A DNA stretch of 64,000 nt from CAZVGZ01 sp964627605 (lineage in GTDB: Bacteria > Latescibacterota > MWCZ01 > CAZVGZ01): NCBI GenBank assembly GCA_964627605.1, contig CAZVGZ010000019.1, positions 1-64,000 on the forward strand. Direction: 5' to 3'. A model generated the notes under the pieces. The model saw only the letters and a program-made list of their open reading frames with translations. It ran no database searches and was not told where the DNA came from. Below, piece after piece: positions 1 to 9,800 of this stretch. Position 1 is the stretch's first letter. Each line of letters opens with the position of its first letter. Made by a program: the position numbers and the translations under genes.

Positions 1-165
1 CCAGACATGGTTCGGGTGAGCAGGTCGAAGTCTGACACACGAGCCGTCGTTCAGCTAGGTAGGTTTCAGCTCGAATCCGCCGACGCTCAGCATGTCGGAT
101 AGATAGGCGCGGGTTACTAACCTCCTTGCTTGGGGGCGACCCAGCGTCTTGTGAGCTGACTTACA

Positions 166-197
166 GAGGGATGCCGGAACATAATCCGGCATCCCTC
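166..197 (-). terminator. Strong hairpin, likely terminator of the 224-1990 gene
   Basis: A perfect 13-bp inverted repeat (166-178 against 185-197) with a 6-nt loop lies 27 bp past the stop codon of the minus-strand gene. There is no clean T-run on either side, so it may act in both directions or only as an RNA 3' stabiliser. No gene is seen in 1-165. Confidence 0.6.
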
Positions 198-223
198 TTG
201 TCGTTATACAGCCTGGGGTGGGC

Positions 224-1990
224 TCACTTGTGATAGGCAGTCCAGTTTTCGATTGCGTAGACACCCAGGTCCACAACATGGCCCCTGTCGTCATAGAAAT
301 CAGCGTTGAACCATCCGCCTGACAGCTTGGTGAGCACCACACCGTCGATACCCATGGACCTCGCAGCCGCCAGGTCTCCCTTAACAACACCCGAGCTTGG
401 GCCAGCGTGTTCGCTTTCATCGTGATCGCGGGCGTGAAAGTGGATATTAAACAGGCTCTTAGCGGTTCTGATCTCGTCGGGCCAGCGATAGCGGACGTTG
501 TTAGCGACGAGGCTGTCCGCCGCGTCTAACGACGGTAAAATAGTCGGAAAAACCCCTCCGGTGGAATCGGCGAAAAAAGTTCCGCCGCTTTCTGAGAACG
601 GGTTCGCGATGTCTTGGGACATCTGCTGCCCGACCCACTCGGTAGACCCAGGGCGATCAAGCCACTCCAGCGCCAGGCCCACCTTGACTAGGTCTATGCA
701 CGACACTGGTCGCAGGTCGTTGTTTTGGTGGTAGCCCTCAACCTGAAGCGAACTTCTCCTTCGTCGCTGTTTTCCTGACAGCAGAGCCGTCACCGCACTC
801 GTGAGCGCATCGTGATCAGAGGCGACCACCTCCCAGCGCGGCCACATGCTCAGTCTTTGCCACAAGTAGCTGTCGTTCGTTCGTATGCAAGCGCGCATGT
901 CGCTATCCGATACTGATTTGAGATGAGCGAGCCGGTGGATGGAAAACTCGCATCCGCACGAGCTGTCTAACCGCTGAAAAGCCCCGATGACCTCCTTCCC
1001 CAGCACCGATCGCCGTAGAGAGTCGCTGTTTGCCAAGTAGATGAGCTCCTTGGCGTGCCCAACCGAGAAACGGTAGCCGTAGGCCTCTTCAAGCGCTTTC
1101 ACGGTATGCACGATTTTGCCGATATGTGGTGTCAGTCTTTGGAGCGTTGGAGCCGCAGATGGGTGCAGCTGCAGTCCAAAAGCTGTGTGAAGGGTGTTGT
1201 ACGCCGCGAGAACAGAGTCTGACATCAGGATGTTCAACAACGAAGAATCACGGGCGGCGTCAACGAATTCGCCAAGATCAAACCGGTCGGGGCTGATCGC
1301 GAACCGTCCTATAACATTTCTAAGCGATGCCAAACGACTCGTATCTGCCAGCAGCCAGCGATATGCAGCGATGTCCCACAACGAAAACTCGAATCCGTAA
1401 GGGTCCAGCAGGTCGTGAATGAGGCGCGTCGCAAACGCGGTATCCAGCAGCGCAGCAATATCAGCGGAGTTGCCCAAAACATTCACGAACAGCTTGCCGT
1501 CCCGCAGCGATGGTTCAAGCGAAAACCTGGTCCTAAGAGATGTCAAAAGCGAGTCGGCGTGAACCGAGTGCGCCAACACCGCCGCTGCCAGTGATGTTTC
1601 CGTGCTCAACAAAAATTCGAGGTCGTGCCGCCGGTAGAAATCCACTGTCGCCGGATCGAAAATGGCTTTGATTACGAGAGTGTCGCCAGGAAGATCTATG
1701 AGCTGCGGATAGTCAGAGATGTCGAAGCGATAGCCGTGCGTCTGTCGCAACCTGCGAGCGAACTCCACTGTCGTTGGTGAGAACAGAAGTCGCTGTATCT
1801 CAAAGGGTGGGTCGGTTAGTTCGCCTAACAGCGGGTCTGTATGGCTGGTCGCCTCTGTGAAAGTGTCGTGCAGCCGCTGCGCTAGAGTGTCGGGGTTTGC
1901 GGTGGGGGTGTACTGTGCTGCTAGACAGTGCGCTGCAACGAGAAAAAGGCCTACAGTGAGTGGCCGGGCTCTGCGGGGCGCATCATGCAT
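224..1990 (-). CDS. Secreted repeat protein of unknown function (588 aa)
   Basis: The family was not recognised. The N-terminus has a basic start followed by a hydrophobic stretch ending near AAHCLAAQ (about residues 10-25), which fits a Sec signal peptide, so export is likely. The body contains a recurring element of the type G-Y-R/E-F-[DS]-[IV/L] followed by a leucine-rich helix (HGYRFDISDYPQL, YGFEFSLWDIAAYRWL, YGYRFSVGHAKELIYL, CGCEFSIHRLAHL) at roughly 100-residue intervals, pointing to an alpha-helical repeat domain. The last 170 residues, from about LVKVGLALEWLDRPG on, lack the repeat and look like a separate globular domain. The gene stands alone between a terminator-like hairpin and tRNA-Cys. 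ATG start at 1990; in-frame alternatives nearby are possible. Confidence 0.6.
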   Translation of the reverse strand: MHDAPRRARPLTVGLFLVAAHCLAAQYTPTANPDTLAQRLHDTFTEATSHTDPLLGELTDPPFEIQRLLFSPTTVEFARRLRQTHGYRFDISDYPQLIDLPGDTLVIKAIFDPATVDFYRRHDLEFLLSTETSLAAAVLAHSVHADSLLTSLRTRFSLEPSLRDGKLFVNVLGNSADIAALLDTAFATRLIHDLLDPYGFEFSLWDIAAYRWLLADTSRLASLRNVIGRFAISPDRFDLGEFVDAARDSSLLNILMSDSVLAAYNTLHTAFGLQLHPSAAPTLQRLTPHIGKIVHTVKALEEAYGYRFSVGHAKELIYLANSDSLRRSVLGKEVIGAFQRLDSSCGCEFSIHRLAHLKSVSDSDMRACIRTNDSYLWQRLSMWPRWEVVASDHDALTSAVTALLSGKQRRRRSSLQVEGYHQNNDLRPVSCIDLVKVGLALEWLDRPGSTEWVGQQMSQDIANPFSESGGTFFADSTGGVFPTILPSLDAADSLVANNVRYRWPDEIRTAKSLFNIHFHARDHDESEHAGPSSGVVKGDLAAARSMGIDGVVLTKLSGGWFNADFYDDRGHVVDLGVYAIENWTAYHK

Positions 1991-2114
1991 CTGGACCAGA
2001 AAACCGGTGTGTCACCGGCTCAATCACCCGCGCTTGAGCAAAATGGCGCGAAGATGTTCAGTCGATTTCGCAGTCGCCGATGGGCAGTCGTAGGGGGGAT
2101 TATTACGTGAAAAA

Positions 2115-2190
2115 TGGAGGCGACGACCGGACTCGAACCGGTGAATAGCGGTTTTGCAGACCGCCGCCTTAACCACTTGGCTACGTCGCC
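2115..2190 (-). tRNA. tRNA-Cys (GCA), CCA end encoded
   Basis: On the minus strand the sequence folds into a full cloverleaf: 7-bp acceptor stem (GGCGACG/CGTCGCC), D-arm, anticodon stem GCGGT/ACCGC with loop CTGCAAA (anticodon GCA), T-arm with loop TTCGAGT, and discriminator U73, which is the expected base for tRNA-Cys. The genomic sequence continues directly with CCA, so the 3' end is encoded. Confidence 0.96.
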
Positions 2191-2249
2191 TCGCAGGTTA
2201 CAATGTACATCCGAGCTTAGGACCATTGCAACCGATTTGCGCGGGAACA

Positions 2250-2561
2250 TCAAGCCGTTTCTCCGCCGACCACTCTGTTGATAAGCCCCGCCAGCTTGAA
2301 ATCAAGCGCCGTGAGCCCGTCAACGTCGTGCGTCCAGCAGCTCACGGTGACCTGTTTGTAGTGAACCGAGAGGTCCGGGTGGTGGTTGATTGATTCGGCC
2401 ACCCCTGCAACGCGATTAACGAAATTGATGGCGGCGATGAAGCCTGTAAACACCACGGTTCGGGCAATTTGGTCGCCATCGGTGGCCCAACCATCAATAT
2501 CTTGAAGTCCACTGGCTATCTGGTCGTCGCTAAGCCTGTCTTTCTCTGTAGCGTATGTGAT
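2250..2561 (-). CDS. Pterin-4a-carbinolamine dehydratase with apparent AUC start
   Basis: The C-terminal two thirds match the PCD/DCoH family: FIAAINFVNRVA, NHHPDL, and THDVDGLTALDFKLA near the end. The HHPD histidines and the later THD-histidine form the active site that dehydrates 4a-hydroxytetrahydropterin. The N-terminal part needed for a full-length enzyme (about 103 aa) is present in the same frame (LSDDQIASGLQDIDGW) but has no ATG, GTG or TTG before it. A strong purine-rich Shine-Dalgarno stretch (about 2570-2580) sits at normal spacing from an ATC codon at 2561-2559, so the start is either a rare AUC or a mutated ATG. The only canonical start, GTG at 2456, would remove the first helix and strand. 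It follows the 2587-6390 gene on the same strand with 25 bp between. Confidence 0.8.
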   Translation of the reverse strand: MTYATEKDRLSDDQIASGLQDIDGWATDGDQIARTVVFTGFIAAINFVNRVAGVAESINHHPDLSVHYKQVTVSCWTHDVDGLTALDFKLAGLINRVVGGETA

Positions 2562-2586
2562 AAGCTGGCCCCTCCCCTTATCGCTG

Positions 2587-5500
2587 CTACTGTGACCGTT
2601 CGGCGGCGTCCAAAGCCGCTCCAGGGGCTATTGCTGGCAGTCTGTCGGTCTGACTCGGACTCTCTCCCCAAAAGTCAAGTGGGCTGTTGCTTGGAGACGA
2701 TGGCTGCCACCATGCCTCTGTTGCTGAGGGAACCCGTGGCTTCAGTTGTCGCCTGCTCGAATCACGATTACCTGCACCGCCAAAACCGCCGAATGTCAGG
2801 CCGATGTAGAGGCGAGTTCGTTTGGGCTGGATCGGAAGCCACTGCCGGTCGAGCGGTGGTGGTGTGCTGGATGGCACCCTCGTTCCATCGGCGTTGAACC
2901 AGGCGTGGGCCAGGCCGTTTGCATGAGGGTAGGGGACATCGTGAAGGCGTCTTGTCCACACCACATAGGCGGTCATCGGGAGTCGGTAGAAAGTCCAAGT
3001 GAGGAACCTCAGTTCGAAACCGATGTCGGCGACTACGTCGTCAATCCCGAGACGGTGCGGTTCAAAATCCCATCGGGCATTTCCTGTGTCCTGTTCGTAT
3101 ATCGGATACCGCGCCACAAAATCTTCGGCGTTTATCTGATGGGTGCGGAAATCGTCGCGATTCCAGATGATCGCCGCCTCGGCAAATATCGTTAGGTAGA
3201 CTTTGTCGAGGTAGAGAAATAGAAGCTGATCTCCCACCGAACGCTTCAGTGGGAAAACGTAGTTGGCGCGGCCAAACGCCATCTTGCTTCCTTCAAAAGC
3301 GAAATAGGGGTAGGCTCTCAATGCACCTAGACCTCCGAGGCGGTACCTAAGCGGCCAGTAGGCCCACGCATCAAGCGCGTTCTCCACTCCAGGTTCGTCC
3401 GTACTGCGCACCACCTGGTCGCGGTACCCAGCCGTCACGCTGAGCGCCAACGTGTGCGAACGCCACCTGGGGTTGCGGATGAACTCGCGCCAACTGAGGA
3501 TAAACTCGTTCATCTGGATGTTCTTGTTGACTGGGGTCCAGAACGGAGTGCCTGCGTCAGACGTCACCTCGTTGGACTCTGTAAGCGAGTCCATCACAGC
3601 GACGTTCCAGTAGCGGTAGGCCACGCTGATGGACCTGCTGGCCTGTGGATTAATTATCGCATCCACAGTGGGGGTTCCTTTGCCGTAGGCCCAGTAGAGC
3701 AGCGCTGATGACCCTTTGAAGTAATCCACATCCCAGATAGGCAGGTCACGCGAGAGTGTGTTGCGAGTCCCGTACGCCTGACCCGCAGGCCATTCAATTG
3801 TGCCGATGTAGCTGCCGCTTGGCGTGCCATCGGGTTCGTATACATCGTCTATGCCGCCGGGCCATACCACCTGGTCGGCGGCGTTCCCGGTACCTCCTGT
3901 GGGGCCTTCGATCACCGTGCTGCTGTTCTTGATCTCCAGACCGCTGCCACGGCGCAGACTGAAGCTGCGAAGTGTCAACTCAGACCCGACCCTGTGCCCT
4001 CGCCCGATTGAAGCGCCGATCCCTGCGCCGCCGAATAAGTATCGGTAGTCCGCATCGCTCAAAGAGTAGAGGTCGTATACCTGCTCGGATATGGCGTTGA
4101 CGTTCGTGAACTCGGTATCACCTTTGAAAAGCACCGAGGTTATAGGATCGCTGGTGGACCCCATATAGCTGTCGGTCACGTCATTGATGGTCGAGCGCCC
4201 GGCGTAGGCATAGATCATCGGTGCCAGTGACCGCGATGTTGTCAATACACTTCCCAATGACTGCTGGGTGACGAGGAACACATTCGTGCTCGGTTTGTCC
4301 TTCTCTTTGATGTTTTTGGAAAAGCTCACATCCAGCGAGAATGAGCGGGAGCTCAGGGCGTCGCTGACAGCCGCCTCGACACCTCCGCCAACCTGGTTCA
4401 CCGAAAACTCGTCACCAAAAAACTGAGGACCGAACCGGAAGTAGGGTGCCCACCCGATGAGACTGAAACCTGGGTTTCTGGTTTCTCCGACATCGAAAAG
4501 TTGTCCGGCGCTGTACTGGTGGGGGATCTCCTGGTAGTTGCGATCGACCATCACAATATCACCAATCGGTTCGGCAATGCCAGGCAACTTCTGCTGATAG
4601 ATGCTGAAATTGCCTGCGTGATATCCGACGTACACAACGCTCTTGCCATCGTCACTTACGTCTGGCGAAAACGCTCCGCCCAATACGTTCGTCAGTCGGA
4701 TTTTCTCACCTGTGGCGATGTCCAATCGGTAAAGATCGAATATGCCATTTCTATCGGAGCTGTAGACGATCCCCGTTCCATCGGGCAGCCACGAGGGGTC
4801 GCGCTCGTCAGCTATGCTGTGCATGAGCAGTCGCCAGCCCGCAGAGTCCGGGTATGCGATGCTGTCAGGGAAAGCTGATGAGTCCTCCAAAGTGGCTTCC
4901 AGCCTGAAATAGGGGCCTTTGGAGCCGATGACGGCTATATCCCTGTCCTCGCCCCCAAAAACACTGAACGCGATCTGTTCGCCGTCAGGGGAGTATCGGG
5001 GACCGTAGAACTGATGAAACGTGTTGACGCGCCCGCTGCTGGCCGACTTGCCGCCTTTGGGCCATCGCCTGTTGTCAGTGAGCCACTTGATCTCTGACCC
5101 ATCAGAACGGATCATCCCCAACCTGTTTGCGCCGTCTTCGTTCTGCACGAAAACGATCCACTGGCCATCAGGACTGAAAGAGGGTTCCTTGGCTCTAAGC
5201 TGAGAGGATATCCTTCTGGTCTCTTCACTTTCCAGATCGTAGACGTAGAGGTCCAGGAACAGCGTGCCTCGGCCAAACTTGGTATACACAATTTTGCTGC
5301 CGTCCGCCGACCAGCTAAGATCGCCGTAGACACGTTCGTCTACCACCTGGTCTCTGCCTGTTTCCAGGTTCCTTATCAGCAGTTTGATGAGCAGCGACTC
5401 TTCGCCCTTGTTGCTGAAGTACGCAAGCTGACTACCGTCAGGTGAAAGCGACGGCGACGCGTCGTAGGTTCCAGCGTCGATTATCTGTTCGCCTTCGACA

Positions 5501-6390
5501 ACGGTGCCCCGCTCTCGAACAAGTTCGTCGTATCTGTTATTGAGCTCCTCTCTCCACTTGAAATAGAGTGCGCTTAAGGAGATGCCGATCGTCTTTTTGA
5601 TAGCGCGGTTGAAAGTCAGCCGACCGGTCTCTCCAGCCAGCCCCCGGGCTTTGTCGATCCCGTAGGTGTCAGCGATGAACTTCGAGAGGGAGTAGCCCTG
5701 GTTGTAGACCATCTCCTGGTGGACCCAGTCGTGTGTGAATACCCCCATCTCATCGAAGGACAGAAGGTCGTCTTCGATAGTCGCCATCCGAAGAAGCATG
5801 TCCCGGTTGGAGTCCCATGTGTCGTAACCGTCAGGGTTGCCGTCGCTGCGTCCTGCGGTGTAGGCCTCAAGCTGTGCGATCCCCTCGGTCCACCAGCTAG
5901 GAGTCACCATTGAGTATATCGGGATATTGAGGCCCACGTCGATCTGCTTCTGATTGAGAACCGACGCCTGGATCATGCCGTATCTAAACGGGTAGCGCGC
6001 CGCTACTTTGAGGGAGAAGATGTGTCCGAGTTCGTGGGTGACCACGTTGCGGACCCAGCGGTGCGTTCCCCTCAGGTCGTAGTCGAGATTGGTGGCCCAG
6101 ATTGTGACGCGGTTCTGATAGTAGTCCGCGAAACCGTTGCCTACATCCAGGTTGTCTGTGACCAGTATGTGAATCGGCATTAGTTTGTCGTGGAGCTGGT
6201 AGGCTGTGACGAGTTGATAGTAGACCTCTTGCGCGGTGAGGGCGACCTCTTTGGCGGTCTCTCTGGCACCTGAGCTATAGTGGACGTAGAAATGCCCACC
6301 TTCAGTGCGTATGGTCTTGGCTTGCACTAGGCCCAACGCGCTCAGCCCCAAACAGACACTCCACACCGCGATTAGGCTGCGATATCTCAT
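2587..6390 (-). CDS. Secreted gluzincin peptidase / TolB-like propeller / outer-membrane barrel fusion
   Basis: A 1267-residue exported protein. A signal peptide covers about residues 1-24. A peptidase-MA-like metalloprotease domain follows, with HELGH at 119-123 and a third zinc ligand candidate in WWTEG (E169), the gluzincin arrangement. From about residue 310 to 620 there are six or more PD40/TolB-type propeller blades (SLSPDGSQLAY, SFSPDGQWIVF, RYSPDGEQIAF, SWLPDGTGIVYSSDRNG). The last 600 or so residues are rich in alternating aromatic/polar strands, as in an outer-membrane beta-barrel. Such fusions recur in FCB-group genomes but their substrate is unknown. It probably acts at the outer membrane, with the peptidase on the periplasmic or surface side. 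ATG start at 6390, where the signal peptide begins. Confidence 0.75.
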   Translation of the reverse strand: MRYRSLIAVWSVCLGLSALGLVQAKTIRTEGGHFYVHYSSGARETAKEVALTAQEVYYQLVTAYQLHDKLMPIHILVTDNLDVGNGFADYYQNRVTIWATNLDYDLRGTHRWVRNVVTHELGHIFSLKVAARYPFRYGMIQASVLNQKQIDVGLNIPIYSMVTPSWWTEGIAQLEAYTAGRSDGNPDGYDTWDSNRDMLLRMATIEDDLLSFDEMGVFTHDWVHQEMVYNQGYSLSKFIADTYGIDKARGLAGETGRLTFNRAIKKTIGISLSALYFKWREELNNRYDELVRERGTVVEGEQIIDAGTYDASPSLSPDGSQLAYFSNKGEESLLIKLLIRNLETGRDQVVDERVYGDLSWSADGSKIVYTKFGRGTLFLDLYVYDLESEETRRISSQLRAKEPSFSPDGQWIVFVQNEDGANRLGMIRSDGSEIKWLTDNRRWPKGGKSASSGRVNTFHQFYGPRYSPDGEQIAFSVFGGEDRDIAVIGSKGPYFRLEATLEDSSAFPDSIAYPDSAGWRLLMHSIADERDPSWLPDGTGIVYSSDRNGIFDLYRLDIATGEKIRLTNVLGGAFSPDVSDDGKSVVYVGYHAGNFSIYQQKLPGIAEPIGDIVMVDRNYQEIPHQYSAGQLFDVGETRNPGFSLIGWAPYFRFGPQFFGDEFSVNQVGGGVEAAVSDALSSRSFSLDVSFSKNIKEKDKPSTNVFLVTQQSLGSVLTTSRSLAPMIYAYAGRSTINDVTDSYMGSTSDPITSVLFKGDTEFTNVNAISEQVYDLYSLSDADYRYLFGGAGIGASIGRGHRVGSELTLRSFSLRRGSGLEIKNSSTVIEGPTGGTGNAADQVVWPGGIDDVYEPDGTPSGSYIGTIEWPAGQAYGTRNTLSRDLPIWDVDYFKGSSALLYWAYGKGTPTVDAIINPQASRSISVAYRYWNVAVMDSLTESNEVTSDAGTPFWTPVNKNIQMNEFILSWREFIRNPRWRSHTLALSVTAGYRDQVVRSTDEPGVENALDAWAYWPLRYRLGGLGALRAYPYFAFEGSKMAFGRANYVFPLKRSVGDQLLFLYLDKVYLTIFAEAAIIWNRDDFRTHQINAEDFVARYPIYEQDTGNARWDFEPHRLGIDDVVADIGFELRFLTWTFYRLPMTAYVVWTRRLHDVPYPHANGLAHAWFNADGTRVPSSTPPPLDRQWLPIQPKRTRLYIGLTFGGFGGAGNRDSSRRQLKPRVPSATEAWWQPSSPSNSPLDFWGESPSQTDRLPAIAPGAALDAAERSQ

Positions 6391-6570
6391 GCAATCGCCT
6401 CTTAATGGTTTGGTTTGACCGTGTCCTGCACAGCCAAAACTTCAGTAGTTGGCCTCAAGGCAAGCCGGAACCCCTTCAATATAGGGGTGTTGGTACAACT
6501 AGGGGAAGTTGTGGGAAGTTCCGGCGCTCAAAGCTGATAGCGCCAAGTCCGACGCCGTTAAGGCGTGCGG

Positions 6571-8067
6571 TTAATTACCACCGAGGAACCTGAGCGAGCC
6601 ACCGACTATGTCCATCAACGGCGACCAGTAGAGCCCCAGCACCAGCGTAGGGGCCACCATCGCACCCAACAGCACCAGGTAGAGAGGTCTCACAGCTATC
6701 GATTCTGCGCCGCTAGGTGGTTCTCGAAGGAACATCTCCCTCAATATTCTGGCGTAGAAATAGAGTGCCACCACGGTGTTAAGCGCCGCCACTACCGCCA
6801 ACCAGTAGACCTCTTTATGCCAAACCGCCAGGAACAGATAAAGTTTGCCGATGAAGCCGCTGGTAGGCGGAAGACCCGCTAAGCTCACCAAGAAGACAGC
6901 CATCGCCACCGCCAGAAACGGTGCGCGCCGCCCGAGTCCAGCGTATGCCTCAAGCTTGTCGCTATTTATATGGCCTGCCAGCGCGATGACCACAAGAAAC
7001 GCGCCAAAATTCATAAACACATAGATCGCCAGGTAGAACATCACAGCTTTGAGCCCTGCCGATGACAGCATGGCGACGCCCATGAGTATATATCCGGCAT
7101 GGGCTATCGACGAGTAGGCCAGAAGCCTTTTGATGTTGCCCTGCCAGATCGCTGAGAGGTTGCCTACAGTCATGCTAGCCGCAGCGAGGATGGCGATTAC
7201 CGCTGGCCAGTTTACCTGGTGCAGTCCTATCCATTCACCACCTGCTCCCACCGACAGTCCTTCGTATAGGAACCGCGTCAACAGAGCCATTCCCGCAGCT
7301 TTGGGGCCTACTGAAAGCAGTCCAGCGACCGGTGCTGGCGCTCCGGTATAGGCGTCAGGTGCCCAGAAATGGAACGGCACAGACGCGATTTTGTATCCGA
7401 GCCCCACCAGAATCAGGATCACCGCCACACCTACCGCCAGTGGCGTGCCGCCAGCGATTAGAGAGTGGGCGATATTGGGCAGGTATAGCGTTCCGGTCAC
7501 CCCAAAAAGCCACGACATCCCGAAAAGGAAGATGCCCGCTGACGCGGCGCTGTAAATGACGTATTTGAGTGCAGCTTCGCTTGAGCGTTTTTCGTCAGTC
7601 AAATGGCCGGTCAGGATGTACGACGTGAGACTGACCATCTCGAACGCCAGGAACATGGTTACAAGGTTGATGGCCGACGCCATCAAAAACATCCCCGAGC
7701 CAAGCGTCAGCATCATGGCGTTGTATTCAGCCGAACGAGGCGCGCCAACATCTTCGGCTTTCATCGACACCAAGACGGCTATCGTCAGCGCTACCACGAA
7801 CAGAAACTTGAAAAACGTGGCGAACGGGTCGAGCGCCAGCGTGCCTGCGAACAGATCGCGATCTACGGCTGGCTGATACACAAGTGCTGCTGCGGTCAGG
7901 GCCAAGCCGCCAAGTGCGAGGCTTGCCATGAGGGTTGGCCGGTCGCCGCAGACCATCATGTCCGCGACCAAGATCAACACTATAGTGCCGAACAGAATCA
8001 GTTCTGGCACGAAATAGCTAAGGCTCGAAACGTTCTGTGCGACGACCTGCTCGTACATCAATTCCAT
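6571..8067 (-). CDS. nuoN: NADH-quinone oxidoreductase subunit N
   Basis: A 498-residue polytopic membrane protein of the antiporter-like complex I subunits. The family signature is visible in the middle: KRLLAYSSIAHAGYILMG, the preceding conserved Lys in GYKIASVPFHFWAPDAYTGAPAPV, and the discontinuous helix region GLPPTSGFIGKLYLF. It forms one of the proton-translocating channels in the membrane arm. It is the last gene of the nuoA-N run on this strand. A small hairpin at 6552-6566 follows, but without a T-run, so no clear terminator is seen. Confidence 0.95.
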   Translation of the reverse strand: MELMYEQVVAQNVSSLSYFVPELILFGTIVLILVADMMVCGDRPTLMASLALGGLALTAAALVYQPAVDRDLFAGTLALDPFATFFKFLFVVALTIAVLVSMKAEDVGAPRSAEYNAMMLTLGSGMFLMASAINLVTMFLAFEMVSLTSYILTGHLTDEKRSSEAALKYVIYSAASAGIFLFGMSWLFGVTGTLYLPNIAHSLIAGGTPLAVGVAVILILVGLGYKIASVPFHFWAPDAYTGAPAPVAGLLSVGPKAAGMALLTRFLYEGLSVGAGGEWIGLHQVNWPAVIAILAAASMTVGNLSAIWQGNIKRLLAYSSIAHAGYILMGVAMLSSAGLKAVMFYLAIYVFMNFGAFLVVIALAGHINSDKLEAYAGLGRRAPFLAVAMAVFLVSLAGLPPTSGFIGKLYLFLAVWHKEVYWLAVVAALNTVVALYFYARILREMFLREPPSGAESIAVRPLYLVLLGAMVAPTLVLGLYWSPLMDIVGGSLRFLGGN

Positions 8068-8123
8068 CCGCGATTAAGCCGCTGATTCATAGAACTCAGT
8101 TTTCGCAGCATATTGCCGCCAAG

Positions 8124-9686
8124 TTAGAAATTTGCAGCGGCGGCGGTATGAACTCCGCCTATCGCCACGGTATTCAGGTAGTCGTAGAGGCTGCCCATCG
8201 TCGGGCCGATCAGGTCTAATACCGGTGCTGGATATACGCCGACGAATATCACGATTATCGCCAGGGGAACCAGCGTCGCTATCTCGCGCCAGGTGATTTC
8301 CGGCAAGGATTCGTATTTGGGGTTCAAAGGCCCCATCCATATCCGCTGGAGCGCCCAGAGCATGTAGGCTGCGCCTAGTACGATCCCGGTAATCGCCAGG
8401 ATGGCTAAGAACTGATGGCTCTTGAAAGCACCGACGAAAATCAAGAACTCGCTGATAAAGCCGCTCAACCCAGGCAGTCCCACCGCCGCAAACCAGGCCA
8501 GCGCCACGAACCCTGTATAGACTGGTGTAGCGACCCAGATTCCACCGAACCCGTCGATGTTCCGGTGGTGTGCGCGGTCGTAGATGATCCCCACCAAGAG
8601 GAACAGCATGCCGGTGATGCACCCGTGATTAAACATCTGGAGCATCGCGCCGTTGAGTCCGGCAGGATCGCCTAGCGACGCCATTCCGAGCATCACAAAG
8701 CCCATATGGCTGATGGACGAGTAGGCGATAAGGCTTTTGAGGTCCTTTTGGGCGAGTGCGGCAAGTGCTCCGTATATGATGTTTACCAGCCCCAGGATGG
8801 CGATGAAATCGAGAAAACCCAGTGTGACCTCAGGCATCATCTGGAAATTGACACGCAAGATGCCGTAGGTGCCCATTTTCAGTAGCACACCAGCCAGGAT
8901 GACGCTGATAGGTGTCGGAGCTTCGACGTGTGCGTCAGGAAGCCAGGTGTGGAACGGGAACGCAGGTATCTTGATCGCGAACCCGATATAGAACGCCAGC
9001 CACACAAGCTGCTTAGGCGCAAAGCCGAACAGCCATGTGCCGGCGTCACTCACCAGCCAACTATCGACGCGATAGGCCGCCGGGTCCATCATGGCGAGCA
9101 TGTTGAACGACGGTACTTTCATATTGATATAGAGCGAAATAATTGCAAGCAGCATAAGCACGCTGCCGAACAGCGTGTATAAGAAAAACTTTATCGCCGC
9201 ATATTCTTTTCGAGGTCCGCCCCAGATGCCGATTAGAAAATACATCGGCAGGAGCATCACCTCCCAGAAGACGTAAAACAGGACAAAATCGAGCGACACA
9301 AATACACCGGTCATACCTGCCTGGAGAAGCAGATAGAGGCTGTAGTAGCCTTTCGGGGATTTGTCGATATTCCACGACGCTACTATGCCCACGAGCGCAA
9401 TCAGCTGGGTCAGCAGCACCATCAATATGCTTATGCCGTCAACACCAACGCGGTAGTCGATCCCCAGCGAAGGTATCCACGCCATCTGTTCGAGCATCTG
9501 GATGCCGTCGGCACCCATAGCTCCGATCGAGCCGTCAAACCGCCCGAGAATCACTACCCCTAATATGACCGTGCCGAAGCCGGTCGCCAAAGCGATCCAG
9601 CGGCTTAGCTGCCGTGGTGCGATCAGGATCAGCGCGATGCCGATCAGGGGAAAGAACGTCACCCACGAAAGGATGTGGAACTCCAC
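8124..9686 (-). CDS. nuoM: NADH-quinone oxidoreductase subunit M
   Basis: A 520-residue antiporter-like subunit of the complex I membrane arm. Key signatures are FYVFWEVMLLPMYFLIGIWGG with the conserved glutamate, FAIKIPAFPFHTWLPDAHVE with the conserved lysine and histidine, and DLKSLIAYSSISHMGFVMLG. About 14 hydrophobic segments are apparent. It pumps protons as part of the NuoL-M-N series. The 56-bp gap to nuoN and the same orientation fit one operon. Confidence 0.96.
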   Translation of the reverse strand: MEFHILSWVTFFPLIGIALILIAPRQLSRWIALATGFGTVILGVVILGRFDGSIGAMGADGIQMLEQMAWIPSLGIDYRVGVDGISILMVLLTQLIALVGIVASWNIDKSPKGYYSLYLLLQAGMTGVFVSLDFVLFYVFWEVMLLPMYFLIGIWGGPRKEYAAIKFFLYTLFGSVLMLLAIISLYINMKVPSFNMLAMMDPAAYRVDSWLVSDAGTWLFGFAPKQLVWLAFYIGFAIKIPAFPFHTWLPDAHVEAPTPISVILAGVLLKMGTYGILRVNFQMMPEVTLGFLDFIAILGLVNIIYGALAALAQKDLKSLIAYSSISHMGFVMLGMASLGDPAGLNGAMLQMFNHGCITGMLFLLVGIIYDRAHHRNIDGFGGIWVATPVYTGFVALAWFAAVGLPGLSGFISEFLIFVGAFKSHQFLAILAITGIVLGAAYMLWALQRIWMGPLNPKYESLPEITWREIATLVPLAIIVIFVGVYPAPVLDLIGPTMGSLYDYLNTVAIGGVHTAAAANF

Positions 9687-9800
9687 TGGCGTCCTACCTT
9701 TTTTGGTGATTGGCGCTCTGTTCGTCTACCTGAACACGCACCGTGTGAATTTTTCTGTTATCGCTCTAGCGCCCAAATCAGTGGCGCATCTGCAACGTCT

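Noticed and set aside
8074..8622. 182-codon frame on the minus strand
   Set aside because: Lies wholly within nuoM in another frame and has no family character.
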